A DNA stretch of 22,797 bases, from assembly GCA_032718475.1 (NCBI GenBank), contig JAUCBJ010006181.1, forward strand, positions 1 to 22,797. The letters run 5' to 3'. This document shows positions 1-12,300 of the stretch, in pieces. Within the stretch, counting starts at the first letter, position 1. Every line of letters begins with the position of its first letter. Made by a program: the position numbers and the translations under genes. This DNA is from Nemertoderma westbladi (lineage: Eukaryota > Xenacoelomorpha > Nemertodermatida > Nemertodermatidae). The notes under the pieces are model-generated. The model had not been told where the DNA came from. It made no database searches and worked only from the letters and a program-made list of their open reading frames with translations.

Positions 1-104
1 CACCCACCTGATCCAACAAGAGTTTGAGTTTCTGGAGTTGTGTTTCCAGCTGCACTCACCTGATCCAACAAGAGTTTGAGCTTCTGGAGTTGTGTTTCCA
101 GCTG
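1..104 (-). repeat. 52-bp tandem repeat built on a third dystrophin 5' splice site (continues beyond the window)
   Basis: The last 45 bases of the exon (60-104) plus GTGAGTG (53-59) recur immediately downstream at 1-52, with donor GTGGGTG at 1-7 and one other substitution inside the exon-derived part. Only two copies fit in the window. Period 52 is not a multiple of 3, so reading through would shift frame. Confidence 0.9.
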
Positions 105-351
105 CGCGTTATGGTCCTCTAGTATCTGCATTCGGCACTCCAGTCTACCCTTGTGTTGTCGTAGCAACCGGGCTTCCGCTATTAGCTCGTCGTCCTTGCT
201 GCTACTTACACCGCTAGATGGCGTTATCAAGGAGTCCTCCCGACCCAAGACAGGCAACCTTTGATCCAAGCTACCATCTCGAGTTATTGTCCCCCCGTTA
301 CCAACTACACTTCGGGAATGGTTAAGTCTGTTAAATTCGTCCTGAAGTTTC
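60..351 (-). CDS. DMD: Dystrophin exon, dystrobrevin-binding coiled coil; donor is unit 1 of a 52-bp array
   Basis: This 292-nt exon has acceptor CACCTTTTAG and donor GTGAGTG at 53-59, and ends in phase 0. It encodes [10 protein letters not shown], a variable stretch, then [20 protein letters not shown] and [20 protein letters not shown] then LLLDQ. It matches human [20 protein letters not shown] and [20 protein letters not shown] almost residue for residue. The last 45 exon bases plus GTGAGTG are duplicated into the intron. The remaining C-terminal exons are outside the window. Confidence 0.97.
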
Positions 352-3300
352 CTAAAAGGTGAAAAAATTAAACTGAAATGAAGCGATTCGATCAGGAATA
401 ATAAAAGTATATAGAAACAATCAATACGGTACTGGATAATGAATAATCTAAGTATCTCAATACCTCGCAATACAAATTATGTGTCGGCCCTCCTGGTAGC
501 AGCTCGCATGTAATAATATCATCAAGTCTGGAAACTCAAATAAACCTACCGATTTTCACTCTCCAGGCGATTAATGACTTGTTTTAAGTCTTCCTTCTGG
601 TGATGTAATTGGTTACTGGTATCCGTATCCAGTGAACCGCGACTCTGATGTGATCGACCAATAGAATCATTCTCCGCTTCTGAGGTTGACATGTTGCCTA
701 GTGATTGATTGTCTACCTCAGCCAACCTACAATCAGCAGATACAAAATATGGTTATCAAGAAGACCTCCATAATAGAGCCAAGAAAAAAAAGGTAATAAG
801 ATATAATTTAATAAGAATCATTTCATAAGATAATAAATAATATATAATTTATTTAATTTATTTCTACTGAAATATGAGTTCAGTAATATTACAACTAACC
901 GTACTATAAATATAATTTGTGCGAAAGTAATATGTGAAAGAAATAAAGTAAATTATTTATTAGTTTGGTGAGCAATGAAGTGTTAGGATGACAGTAGAAA
1001 CGAATTCACAAAGAACTGTGTAGCTTTGATTTATGAGTGGAAGTGCGGTATAACATGGAATGCTATGATAGCATACACACACATAAACACATACTGTACA
1101 TGATTGGTCGCACTATATAGTGGACACACACATAAACACATACTGTACATGATTGGTCGCACTATATAGTGGACACACACATAAACACATACTGTACATG
1201 ATTGGTCGCACTATATAGTGGACACACACATAAACACATACTGTACATGATTGGTCGCACTATATAGTGGAAAGCACTAATTAATGGTGCAATTACGGCA
1301 TGATTGCAAAGGAACGATGAAAAATGATTTGGTGGGCAATTAACATCATTTACACCAAAATAATGCAACGCCGTTTAATCTTCTAACACATACAGCGTCG
1401 GTTCTACCAACACTTATGACGACATGCTCTCTCTACTAACTGATACTCTGGTTTGGTAACCATGGAAACTTCAGTACAATCATCCAAAGATAAAGGTCCA
1501 TCTTGGGGTGTGGAAACCTCGCATTCATTGGCATCATTAGCAATGTCAACAACCTGAGCTACAGTGCTGCCAACCATGTCAATATCGATTTCATCCTCCG
1601 ATGCTATGACGTCACAACCTGTTTCATTAACACATCCACTGTGGCCGCATTATTAATAAAATGTAATTAGTCAACGTATTACCATCATATTTATTTATGT
1701 CAATATAAATTATAAACAGCCAAAATATGAGTTTCATAATATAACCTCAATCAAGAACCCAACACGCAACACATCCAACATGGTACTAAAACATATTGGG
1801 GAGCGCGTTGTGGCAAACCTTATCAATAGCGCTATCTGCCATCCTTTAAAGGAACTTAATAATTACAGCGCCATCTACCATCCTTTACAAGGTATCCATT
1901 GTTCTACAACTTCTGCTCCTTCGTGGACGTAATAAAGTGGATAAACTGAGGCCGTAGCGCAGGAATGGTAAGGGAGGAGTTTCAACAAGCAACCAATAGG
2001 AAACTCGGAAAAATCCAAGTCAGTTCCGTCTACAGTGGTAATCAATCCAATCTCTTGCGTCATATACGCGAGCTTAAGGTTAGGATAACCGAGAACAACG
2101 GCGTAACCAGTAGGTAGAAGACCGTGGCCGTCCCGGGTCAGCCCAGTCCAACCGCAGTCCACGGCCACATGATTGCCTACCCGTGAGTGAGCAACCACGC
2201 GAGTGAGAACCTTTCCCGCTATATCTTCTACACGACAAGAACCTATGCGGAGTTGTTGAACGTCGTAGAATATGTAGTTGCCGGGATGCAACTCGTCGAC
2301 GGCGGACATCGCGTGGGCGTCTCCGACTCCGGTGGAAGGAGTCGAACCCATGGAGACAGTCTCTACCGGGAGACCCCGTCCTCGGATCGCCTTAGCAACG
2401 CGTAGCAACCGGGATGACGTCGACTCAGTTACCCCGACGACGTTGGGGTCGGTGTACGAGTTGCCGCAGTGTGCGTAGAGTCCCCGGAAGATGGCGTTAC
2501 GCGAGCGGTGCACCGATTCCGCAAGGTCTACCATCGCCGGGTCGTCCCACGGAATGCCAGACCGATGGTACCCGCAGTCCACCTTAATATAAACTGACCA
2601 TTTCTTTCCAGCAGGTAAAGAGAAATTCGCTAACTTTTCAACGATAAAGGAATTTGATACGGTTATATGGAATGTATTGATACGGGACAGTAAAGAGGCA
2701 CACCTCTCTAGTTTATCCGGGGAGAGCGGATACGCGTAGCAGATATCCTGAAAACCCCCATCTATCAGCATCTCGGCTTCCGGTAGTGTAGAGACGACCA
2801 CACAGAAGGGTCTACCATTAGTCTGGAGCAGAGCCCCCTCCAGGGTTTTGTGAGTCTTCACATGAGGTCTGAGTTTCACACCGAGATTCTCGCAGAACTC
2901 ACGCATCCGCGTGCAGTTCGCTTCAGCGACTTTTCTATCTACTATGAAACACGGTGTCGGCAAATCAGATATAACTTTAAGATTCATTTTGTAGAAACAT
3001 GTGAGAAATTCGATGAATAAAAAAATGAAATCGGCAGGTCTTAAAACAATAAATTTCCGGTGTTAATTATAATTCATCACATTGGGAAATTACTGATTTA
3101 TGTGCCAATATAAAGATATAGTATGGTTGATAAGCAAACAAACGAATATAATACAAGTCCAACAGGTTGATAATATAATTTTAACTATTTATTAATTAAG
3201 TTAGTATAACGTAGAAGAAATAAGCAGCACTTTATCGGAAAACAATAATAGGCGAATGCCGATAGTTTGGTGTGGGGGAGGGGGATGGGGTATGGTGGAA

Positions 3301-6300
3301 GGGGGGGGGGGTATGGTGGAAGGGTGGGGGGGGGGGTTGGTAGGGTGGGGTAGGGGTCGGGTGGAGGGCGGGAGGGGATTTTAGGTAATGTAGATGTGTT
3401 GGGAAGATGGGAGGGGATTGGGAAGGGTGGTAGGTAATGTGTCTGGGGGGATGGGGTAATTGTTTAAGTTAGGCATGAAGTGGAAAGAATCCTCACAGAT
3501 TTATACCATATTGCTCACCATAGGGTATCGAATTATCCCCTAATCCACAGCAGGGAATTCATATCACCACCTCCTAATGAAACCAGCTGCATATTGGAAA
3601 CCACTATTACTGGGTTGTACAGCAACTCAATATAATATAATAGCCAGGAGTGGAGCGCCTCGTCAGGGACCTCCACTAACTCGATTCGTTAATAAAGTTT
3701 CCTTAATCCCCGACCTAATCTCCCAAGGTATCCCGAGCAAATTTAGTTAAGTATCTTTGTTATTGGCGAAACGCCGATATTTCAACCCGTCACATCAACA
3801 ACGCCAGACTTTCTTTTGTTCCCAGGTAGATCGTAGTCTGAGTAGTTTTCCAATTATTTCGACTTTGCACTTAAATTTTCCGACGAGATGCACTTCTGAT
3901 ACACCGGCAAGAGTGACACATCAGCAGCGCAATTGTTCTCTTAACAATATTGTCAATATAAACTAGACTTTCTCTAGCAAAGTTACACCGCACTATTTTA
4001 ACCTAACTAACACTTTCTATAACTATGAAAATTCTGTACAGTTTTGTAGTTCAGTTATTTGAACTATCAGCTGAGATAAACGTGAAATTTGTCTTCAAAT
4101 CAGATAATTTGTCATTTCCACACTCTACACAGATAATGATTAAATTGAAACTAGTGTCAAAAGACGCGAAAATCTCTCCGCGTTCAATTCCTATAAGCCA
4201 CGTGTGAAATGATTGAGATTTGATGTGTATTTTTGAATGGATCAAAAATCACTTTCCATAGAAACCAGGATAAGAAATTATCAGAGCACTGCGTATGCGT
4301 AATGACGTCAAATATGTAGCAGCCAATCACAGCCGGTTTTCAAAATTGGCTTCCCGCGCTTACTTAAACCCGCAATTTCGACCGTTTCCTCGTGGTTTTA
4401 CAATAAACACACCTGGCGACTCGATTCAGGGCAGCTTGTTAATGTTACCCCGTATTCAATTGTTTCTAGTCCAATAATTTTTGCACCAACCCTATTATAA
4501 ATAATCGGCGAGGTGAGTTTCTAACTTAATGAGAGAGTTCATCAATGATTGACCGACTTAATTCGGTTTTTACAAAAGCCTGAAACTACCGCACCGGTCC
4601 GGTACTAACTGTCTGATTTTTGACCAAACTTCAGAATCTTTCTAAACCTTTGACGGACTACATACGTACCAAGTTTGGTTTAATTTCATGAGGGAACAAC
4701 CGAATTATTCAAAAATTTACGACGACGACGACAGACAACTCGTTATTGGTACCCCTATGCTAAGGCTTCGCTCACTTCGTGACTCGCACAATCAATGCCA
4801 AAAATAAAAAGGCAATGAGCGGGAAATTTGAAATATAAATTGATCTTCTAGTTTGTCGATTTCAATGCTTGGTTTCCCGATTTGGTGGCTAAATGACCAA
4901 ATTTAATAATTATAATTTTTTTGATACACAGTTAACTTTTAATAATTATCATTGTTAGACAATCGATGTCTGATAAATAAAGAGCCTTGAACATATTGAG
5001 CAGCACAGTAAATAGCATATAGTTAGTCAATTCCGGTGCCAGGAACAATTATTTCTGAGACCAGGAAAGCGGAATTATAACACCAAAGCATAACATCAGC
5101 GACACAATTATTTAACCTATGAATTCAATACAACAAATTATCTAAAATCACTTTCTACTGTATTATTATGCAAAATAAGACGGGCAAAGGAACCAAATAT
5201 CGACAGTCCACAATAATGTAAAGTTTTATGATTAAGTAACACCCTAAATAAACAGAATTCTAAACTACATTCACTCAATGCTAAAATATTCATGAAAAAT
5301 TTAAACATGTGGACAAATGGATCAGGGGCGAAGGTATTTATAGAGCAGATTTTAGTGGACAGTCTTAGGGAACCTAGGAAGTAGAAAGTAGAAACAGCGG
5401 GAAACTATAAAGTCAGGGCCAGGGGGGCTTTCTCGAGTCAGGGCCAGCTTTCAACTAAAAGGTAGAACACATTGCAGCCCATGGAGACGTACACAAATAA
5501 ACAGTCAACTTTCAAAATGCACTAGTCCTATTGTCTATCTTATTTGAAAGTTGAAAGCCGGCATATCAAGCATTGACAACCAATAAAAAGTAACAACTAT
5601 TTCCCAATTGAATATTGCGCAACCATTTTATATGGCTGGTCTATTGACACATAACCAATGATTTTCTATGAGCTGAAAATATAATGTTTATGTATGGTGA
5701 ACCGGGACGTAGTTATTTGAAAGTTGATAGTTGGAGGTTGAAAGCTAATGCGTGACCTGCGCCTTAAAAGGAAGACTATGGAAAATATATAAGTAGGGAA
5801 AGTCGTGGGAAACTAGGGAGACATGAGAAGTCCAGAATATCTAACCCATAAAGTATGGATCCTTGTTGAGACATGGTGAATCTGTGAGAAGAGGATCGTT
5901 GGGAGAGAATATCCTAGGGCTGATTGTGGATGCCTGATTGGCGTAACTCATCTTGGGGGAGTAGAAGAGGATGTAGACGGTACCGGGGACAATGATAACC
6001 ACGAAGATGATGAGAAAGATGCGATCGAGAACAAGGGCGAGGTAATGGAAGTCGTTTTGGGTTAATTTCGTCTGGAACTCCCCTCTATAGTAGGACTCGA
6101 TGTACTGACACGCAGCCGTTAACACATTCATTCCTTTCGTACTCACTATTTTCTTCTTCTCCTTCTGGCATTGCTCCACGCTAACTGTCGCCGCGAGGTT
6201 GCTCACGACTGGAGATCTTCGTCGCGTTTTGCGCAACTGCAACCACTCGATGCCGTCGGATCGAGCCATTCCGTCGCACGCGATACTGTGCCGCGCCTGC

Positions 6301-9300
6301 TCCAACAACACCCGCTGCGACACTTCGCCTCTCCGCTTCTGCTTCTGTAGGAGTATGTTGTAGTAGGGCTCGGGATCGCTTATACCCAGTAGTTTGGGCA
6401 GCTTCAGCAGAAAGAGCCAACGCACTAGACGAGACATTGTGCCCAGATTCTGGTTCCAGTAGTGGACATGAAGCACAACCACCGTTACTATACTCGCTAT
6501 GGTAACAACCCCCAGAGTAAATAGAAGGTAATCACCGAAGATTGGAACTTGATTTGAAGATTCTGGGATTGTTTGAAAGATAAGAATCGATGTCATAACC
6601 AGGGTCACAAGAACCTTAATACTCAACTCCATTTTGTGATCGGATGAAGGAAGATAGAAGATTAATATGGCGATGGAAGAGACGATTAAACAGGGGATAA
6701 CGAGGATTATTAGATAGAATAGGGATTGTCGCTTGAAGGTTAGGGAGAAAACCACTTGGGAGTACTTGTTATATTTTCCGCTCTCGTTATAAGCAACGAT
6801 ATAGTGTTTGTAGTCGACGCTTTCTAACTTCCACTCGCCGTGTTCCCGAGAGACCGGGAAATCGAGGTTGTTTGCGACGTAGTAGAGCATGTTGGCGTCG
6901 TAACTCCAGCTCCCGTATCGCAGCTCGCAGACCTGTTCGTCGAAGGGGAACTGCAACACGTTCATGGGGCAGGACGCCGTCGCGATCTCGAAGGACGTCC
7001 AGGCCACCCTACCGCGGTAGTCTACCGTAATCTTGGCTCGGTTGAGATCGTTGACCAGACCAAGAGCGTTGTTAAATAAAAACGTATCCGGCGCCCAAAT
7101 CTGTCCAGGGGAAAAATCGATCGATTGGATTTTAGAGAAATTGAAGGGATTCCATGTTAGATACTCGTCCTTCCAGTTCTGGAGTTTCCAGAGGGTGAGT
7201 TTGACCATCTGATCTTTTTCAACCATATGATCTAGAGAGTAGAGACCTATCTTTATGGTGACACAAACCGGCTTCCGTTTTTCATTAACTGGACGAGAAA
7301 TCTTGTGGTAACCGCGGTCTCTGATGAGGTAATTGTACAACTCGGTTTCAGCTTTAAATGCATCCACACCAAGATCAATAACAACACTCATAAGGAGGAA
7401 TAGCACAGGGATAACAGATAGCGACGTCATTGTTTGTTCATAATCAAAATAAATTATTTTAATTTATTATTATTTTACAGCTACAAGTTTTATATCAATC
7501 AGTATGCTGAATAAGTAACCAATTATTCCATGTTATATATTATTCTAAACATAGGCGCAATAAGTTTTTATATTATGGTGGTGGTGGTAAAGTGTGAATG
7601 AACAACTCCCTCTAATCCTAGGCGGTAGACACTAATCCCATTGGTCCAGTACTGATAACCCAACACAGAAGGAGCGCCTGCAGACAGAATCAGACTGGCG
7701 GGGTGGTCCAGAATTATAAAGACAGCCAGCCAACATTATTAACATCTCATGTGAACGTTCGTATAAATGTCTTCTCCAGTGTAACACTATTAGTCACACA
7801 CACATGTTTCTGACTAAATTAATATTATAATTTTAGTAAAACTCACCTATTGGCCAATATTTGTAGTCTAGAATGTACATCTTGATTACTATCTACTTCG
7901 GTGCTGTTAACAATCACCGGCGGTGAATCCACACTATCTCCCTCCAGCACTGACTGCACCGGTAAGTAACCAACCCTTGGGTGCTTCTGATAGTGTCTTT
8001 TAGATTTAAATTTATTCTTAAATATTCGAGCGAAATCTCGGACGTCCTCACCAGATGTCGTCTAAAAGCAATAATTAATTAGTTAAAGTTAGTTCAGTCG
8101 AGTTGAATTATAGTTTAGTCATTGATTAAAGCGTACTCATTACTAAATAATAGTGGTGGTGCAGTATTCCTGAATAGACGGTGGCTCACTCACAGTGGTG
8201 CAGTATTCCTGCATTGGGTGTGGCTCACTCACAGTGGTGCAGTATTCCTGTGTAGACGGTGGCTCACTCACAGTGGTGCAGTATTCCTGCATTGGGTGTG
8301 GCTCACTCACAGTGGTGCAGTATTCCTGCATTGGGTGTGGCTCACTCACAGTGGTGCAGTATTCCTACATTCGGTGTGGCTCACTCACAGTGGTGCAGTA
8401 TTCCTGCATTGGGTGTGGCTCACTCACAGTGGTGCAGTATTCCTACATTCGGTGTGGCTCACTCACAGTGGTGCAGTATTCTTGCATTGGGTGTGGCTCA
8501 CTCACAGTGGTGCAGTATTCCTGCATTGGGTGTGGCTCACTCACAGTGGTGCAGTATTCCTGCATTGGGTGTGGCTCACTCACAGTGGTGCAGTATTCCT
8601 GCATTGGGTATGGCTCACTCACAGTGGTGCAGTATTCCTGCATTGGGTATGGCTCACTCACAGTGGTGCAGTATTCCTGCATTGGGTGTGGCTCACTCAC
8701 AGTGGTGCAGTATTCCTGTATAGACGGTGGCTCACTCACAGTGGTGCAGTATTCCTGCATTGGGTGTGGCTCACTCACAGTGGTGCAGTATTCCTGCATT
8801 GGGTATGGCTCACTCACAGTGGTGCAGTATTCCTGCTTGGGTATGGCTCACTCACAGTGGTGCAGTATTCCTGCATTGGGTGTGGCTCACTCACAGTGGT
8901 GCAGTATTCCTGTATAGACGGTGGCTCACTCACAGTGGTGCAGTATTCCTGCATTGGGTGTGGCTCACTCACAGTGGTGCAGTATTCCTGCATTGGGTGT
9001 GGCTCACTCACAGTGGTGCAGTATTCCTGCATTGGGTGTGGCTCACGTACAGGGTGCAGTATTCCTAAATTGGGTGGCTCACTCACAGTGGTGCAGTGCA
9101 GTATTCCTGCATTGGGTATGGCTCACTCACAGTGGTGCAGTATTCCTGTATAGACGGTGGCTCACTCACAGTGGTGCAGTATTCCTGCATTGGGTGTGGC
9201 TCACTCACAGTGGTGCAGTGCCGTATTCCTGCATTGGGTATGGCTCACTCACAGTGGTGCAGTATTCCTGTGTAGACGGTGGCTCACTCACAGTGGTGCA

Positions 9301-12300
9301 GTATTCCTGCATTGGGTGTGGCTCACTCACAGTGGTGCAGTATTCCTGCATTGGGTATGGCTCACTCACAGTGGTGCAGTATTCCTGCATTGGGTGTGGC
9401 TCACTCACAGTGGTGCAGTATTCCTGCATTGAGTGTGGCTCACTCACAGTGGTGCCGTATTCCTGCATTGGGTGTGGCTCACTCACAGTGGTGCAGTATT
9501 CCTGCATTGGGTATGGCTCACTCACAGTGGTGCAGTATTCCTGCATTGGGTGTGGCTCACTCACAGTGGTGCAGTATTCCTGCATTGGGTGTGGCTCACT
9601 CACAGTGGTGCAGTATTCCTGTATAGACGGTGGCTCACTCACAGTGGTGCAGTATTCCTGTATAGACGGTGGCTCATTCACAGTGGTGCAGTATTCCTGC
9701 ATTAGGTATGGTTCACCTACAGTGGTGCAGTATTCCTACATTGGGTGTGGCTCACTCACAGTGGTGCAGTATTCCTGTATAGACGGTGGCTCACTCACAG
9801 TGGTGCAGTATTCCTGCATTGGGTGTGGCTCACTCACAGTGGTGCAGTATTCCTGCATTGGGTGTGGCTCACTCACAGTGGTGCAGTATTCCTGCATTGG
9901 GTGTGGCTCACTCACAGTGGTGCAGTATTCCTGCATTGGGTGTGGCTCACTCACAGTGGTGCAGTATTCCTGCTTTGGGTGTGGCTCACTCACAGTGGTG
10001 CAGTATTCCTGCATTGGGTGTGGCTCACTCACAGTGGTGCAGTATTCCTGCATTGGGTGTGGCTCACTCACAGTGGTGCAGTATTCCTGCATTGGGTATG
10101 GCTCACTCACAGTGGTGCAGTATTCCTGTATAGACGGTTGGCTCACTCACAGTGGTGCAGTATTCCTGCATTGGGTGTGGCTCACTCACAGTGGTGCAGT
10201 ATTCCTGCATTGGGTGTGGCTCACTCACAGTGGTGCAGTATTCCTGCATTGGGTGTGGCTCACTCACAGTGGTGCAGTATTCCTGCATTGGGTATGGCTC
10301 ACTCACAGTGGTGCAGTATTCCTGTATAGACGGTTGGCTCACTCACAGTGGTGCAGTATTCCTGCATTGGGTGTGGCTCACTCACAGTGGTGCAGTATTC
10401 CTGCATTGGGTGTGGCTCACTCACAGTGGTGCAGTATTCCTGCATTGGGTGTGGCTCACTCACAGTGGTGCAGTATTCCTGCATTGGGTGTGGCTCACTC
10501 ACAGTGGTGCAGTATTCCTGCATTGGGTGTGGCTCACTCACAGTGGTGCAGTATTCCTGCATTGGGTATGGCTCACTCACAGTGGTGCAGTATTCCTGTA
10601 TAGACGGTTGCTCACTCACAGTGGTGCAGTATTCCTGTATTGGGTATGGCTCACTCACAGTGGTGCAGTATTCCTGCATTGGGTATGGCTCACTCACAGT
10701 GGTGCAGTATTCCTGTATAGACGGTGGCTCACTCACAGTGGTGCAGTATTCCTGCATTGGGTGTGGCTCACTCACAGTGGTGCAGTATTCCTGCATTGGG
10801 TATGGCTCACTCACAGTGGTGCAGTATTCCTGCATTGGGTGTGGCTCACTCACAGTGGTGCAGTATTCCTGCATTGGGTATGGCTCACTTCACAGTGGTG
10901 CAGTATTCCTGCATTGGGTGTGGCTCACTCACAGTGGTGCAGTATTCCTGCATTGGGTGTGGCTCACTCACAGTGGTGCAGTATTCCTGTATAGACGGTG
11001 GCTCACTCACAGTGGTGCAGTATTCCTGTATTGGGTGTGGCTCACTCACAGTGGTGCAGTATTCCTGTATATGACGGTGGCTCACTCACAGTGGTGCAGT
11101 ATTCCTGCATTGGGTATGGCTCACTCACAGTGGTGCAGTATTCCTGCATTGAGTGTGGCTCACTCACAGTGGTGCAGTATTCCTGCATTGAGTGTGGCTC
11201 ACTCACAGTGGTGCAGTATTCCTGCATTGGGTATGGCTCACTCACAGTGGTGCAGTATTCCTGCATTGGGTATGGCTCACTCACAGTGGTGCAGTATTCC
11301 TGCATTGGGTGTGGCTCACTCACAGTGGTGCAGTATTCCTGCATTGGGTGTGGCTCACTCACAGTGGTGCAGTATTCCTGCATTGGGTGTGGCTCATTCA
11401 CAGTGGTGCAGTATTCCTGCATTGCGTATGGCTCACTCACAGTGGTGCAGTATTCCTGTATAGGTAGTGGCTCACTCACAGTGGTGCAGTATTCCTGTAT
11501 AGACGGTGGCTCACTCACAGTGGTGCAGTATTCCTGCATTGGGTGTGGCTCACTCACAGTGGTGCAGTATTCCTGTATAGGTAGTGGCTCACTCACAGTG
11601 GTGCAGTATTCCTGTATAGACGGTGGCTCACTCACAGTGGTGCAGTATTCCTGCATTGGGTGTGGCTCACTCACAGTGGTGCAGTATTCCTGCATTGGGT
11701 GTGGCTCACTCACAGTGGTGCAGTATTCCTGCATTGGGTGTGGCTCACTCACAGTGGTGCAGTATTCCTGCATTGGGTGTGGCTCACTCACAGTGGTGCA
11801 GTATTCCTGTATAGACGGTGGCTCACTCACAGTGGTGCAGTATTCCTGCATTGGGTATGGCTCACTCACAGTGGTGCAGTATTCCTGCATTGAGTGTGGC
11901 TCACTCACAGTGGTGCAGTATTCCTGCATTGGGTATGGCTCACTCACAGTGGTGCAGTATTCCTGCATTGGGTATGGCTCACTCACAGTGGTGCAGTATT
12001 CCTGTATAGGCAGTGGCTCACTCACAGTGGTGCAGTATTCCTGTATAGACGGTGGCTCACTCACAGTGGTGCAGTATTCCTGCATTGGGTGTGGCTCACT
12101 CACAGTGGTGCAGTATTCCTGCATTGGGTGTGGCTCACTCACAGTGGTGCAGTATTCCTGTATAGGCAGTGGCTCACTCACAGTGGTGCAGTATTCCTGT
12201 ATAGACGGTGGCTCACTCACAGTGGTGCAGTATTCCTGCATTGGGTATGGCTCACTCACAGTGGTGCAGTATTCCTGCATTGAGTGTGGCTCACACACAG

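Larger units (their letters stand above)
2988..5840. other. Intronic spacer between the two nested genes
   Basis: This 2.85-kb stretch should contain the promoter of the 2987 gene and the 3' UTR of the channel gene. Apart from the G-run tract, a promoter-like cluster near 4303-4365, a repeat-like segment near 4560-4800 and inverted/direct repeats near 5411-5562, I see no structure. The longest open frames (60-69 codons) have no recognisable content. Confidence 0.5.

Noticed and set aside
76-264. 62-codon plus-strand frame at the left end
   Set aside because: Antisense shadow of the dystrophin coiled-coil exon, which has strong homology.
1162-1368. 68-codon minus-strand frame over the 49-bp repeat
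   Set aside because: Arises from the repeat; not multiple-of-three periodic and no homology.
2187-2478. Plus-strand frames of 72 and 66 codons
   Set aside because: Antisense shadows of the D-serine dehydratase gene.
3757-4477. Short frames of 60-69 codons in the spacer
   Set aside because: No homology, splice evidence or compositional signal; length expected by chance.
6181-7079. 79-codon frames on both strands inside the channel gene
   Set aside because: Shadows of the channel coding sequence; alanine- and arginine-rich content reflects frame shift only.
1875-7430. An operon of the two nested genes with dystrophin
   Set aside because: The genes are 2.85 kb apart, lie in an intron, and no trans-splice acceptor is evident just before either start codon.
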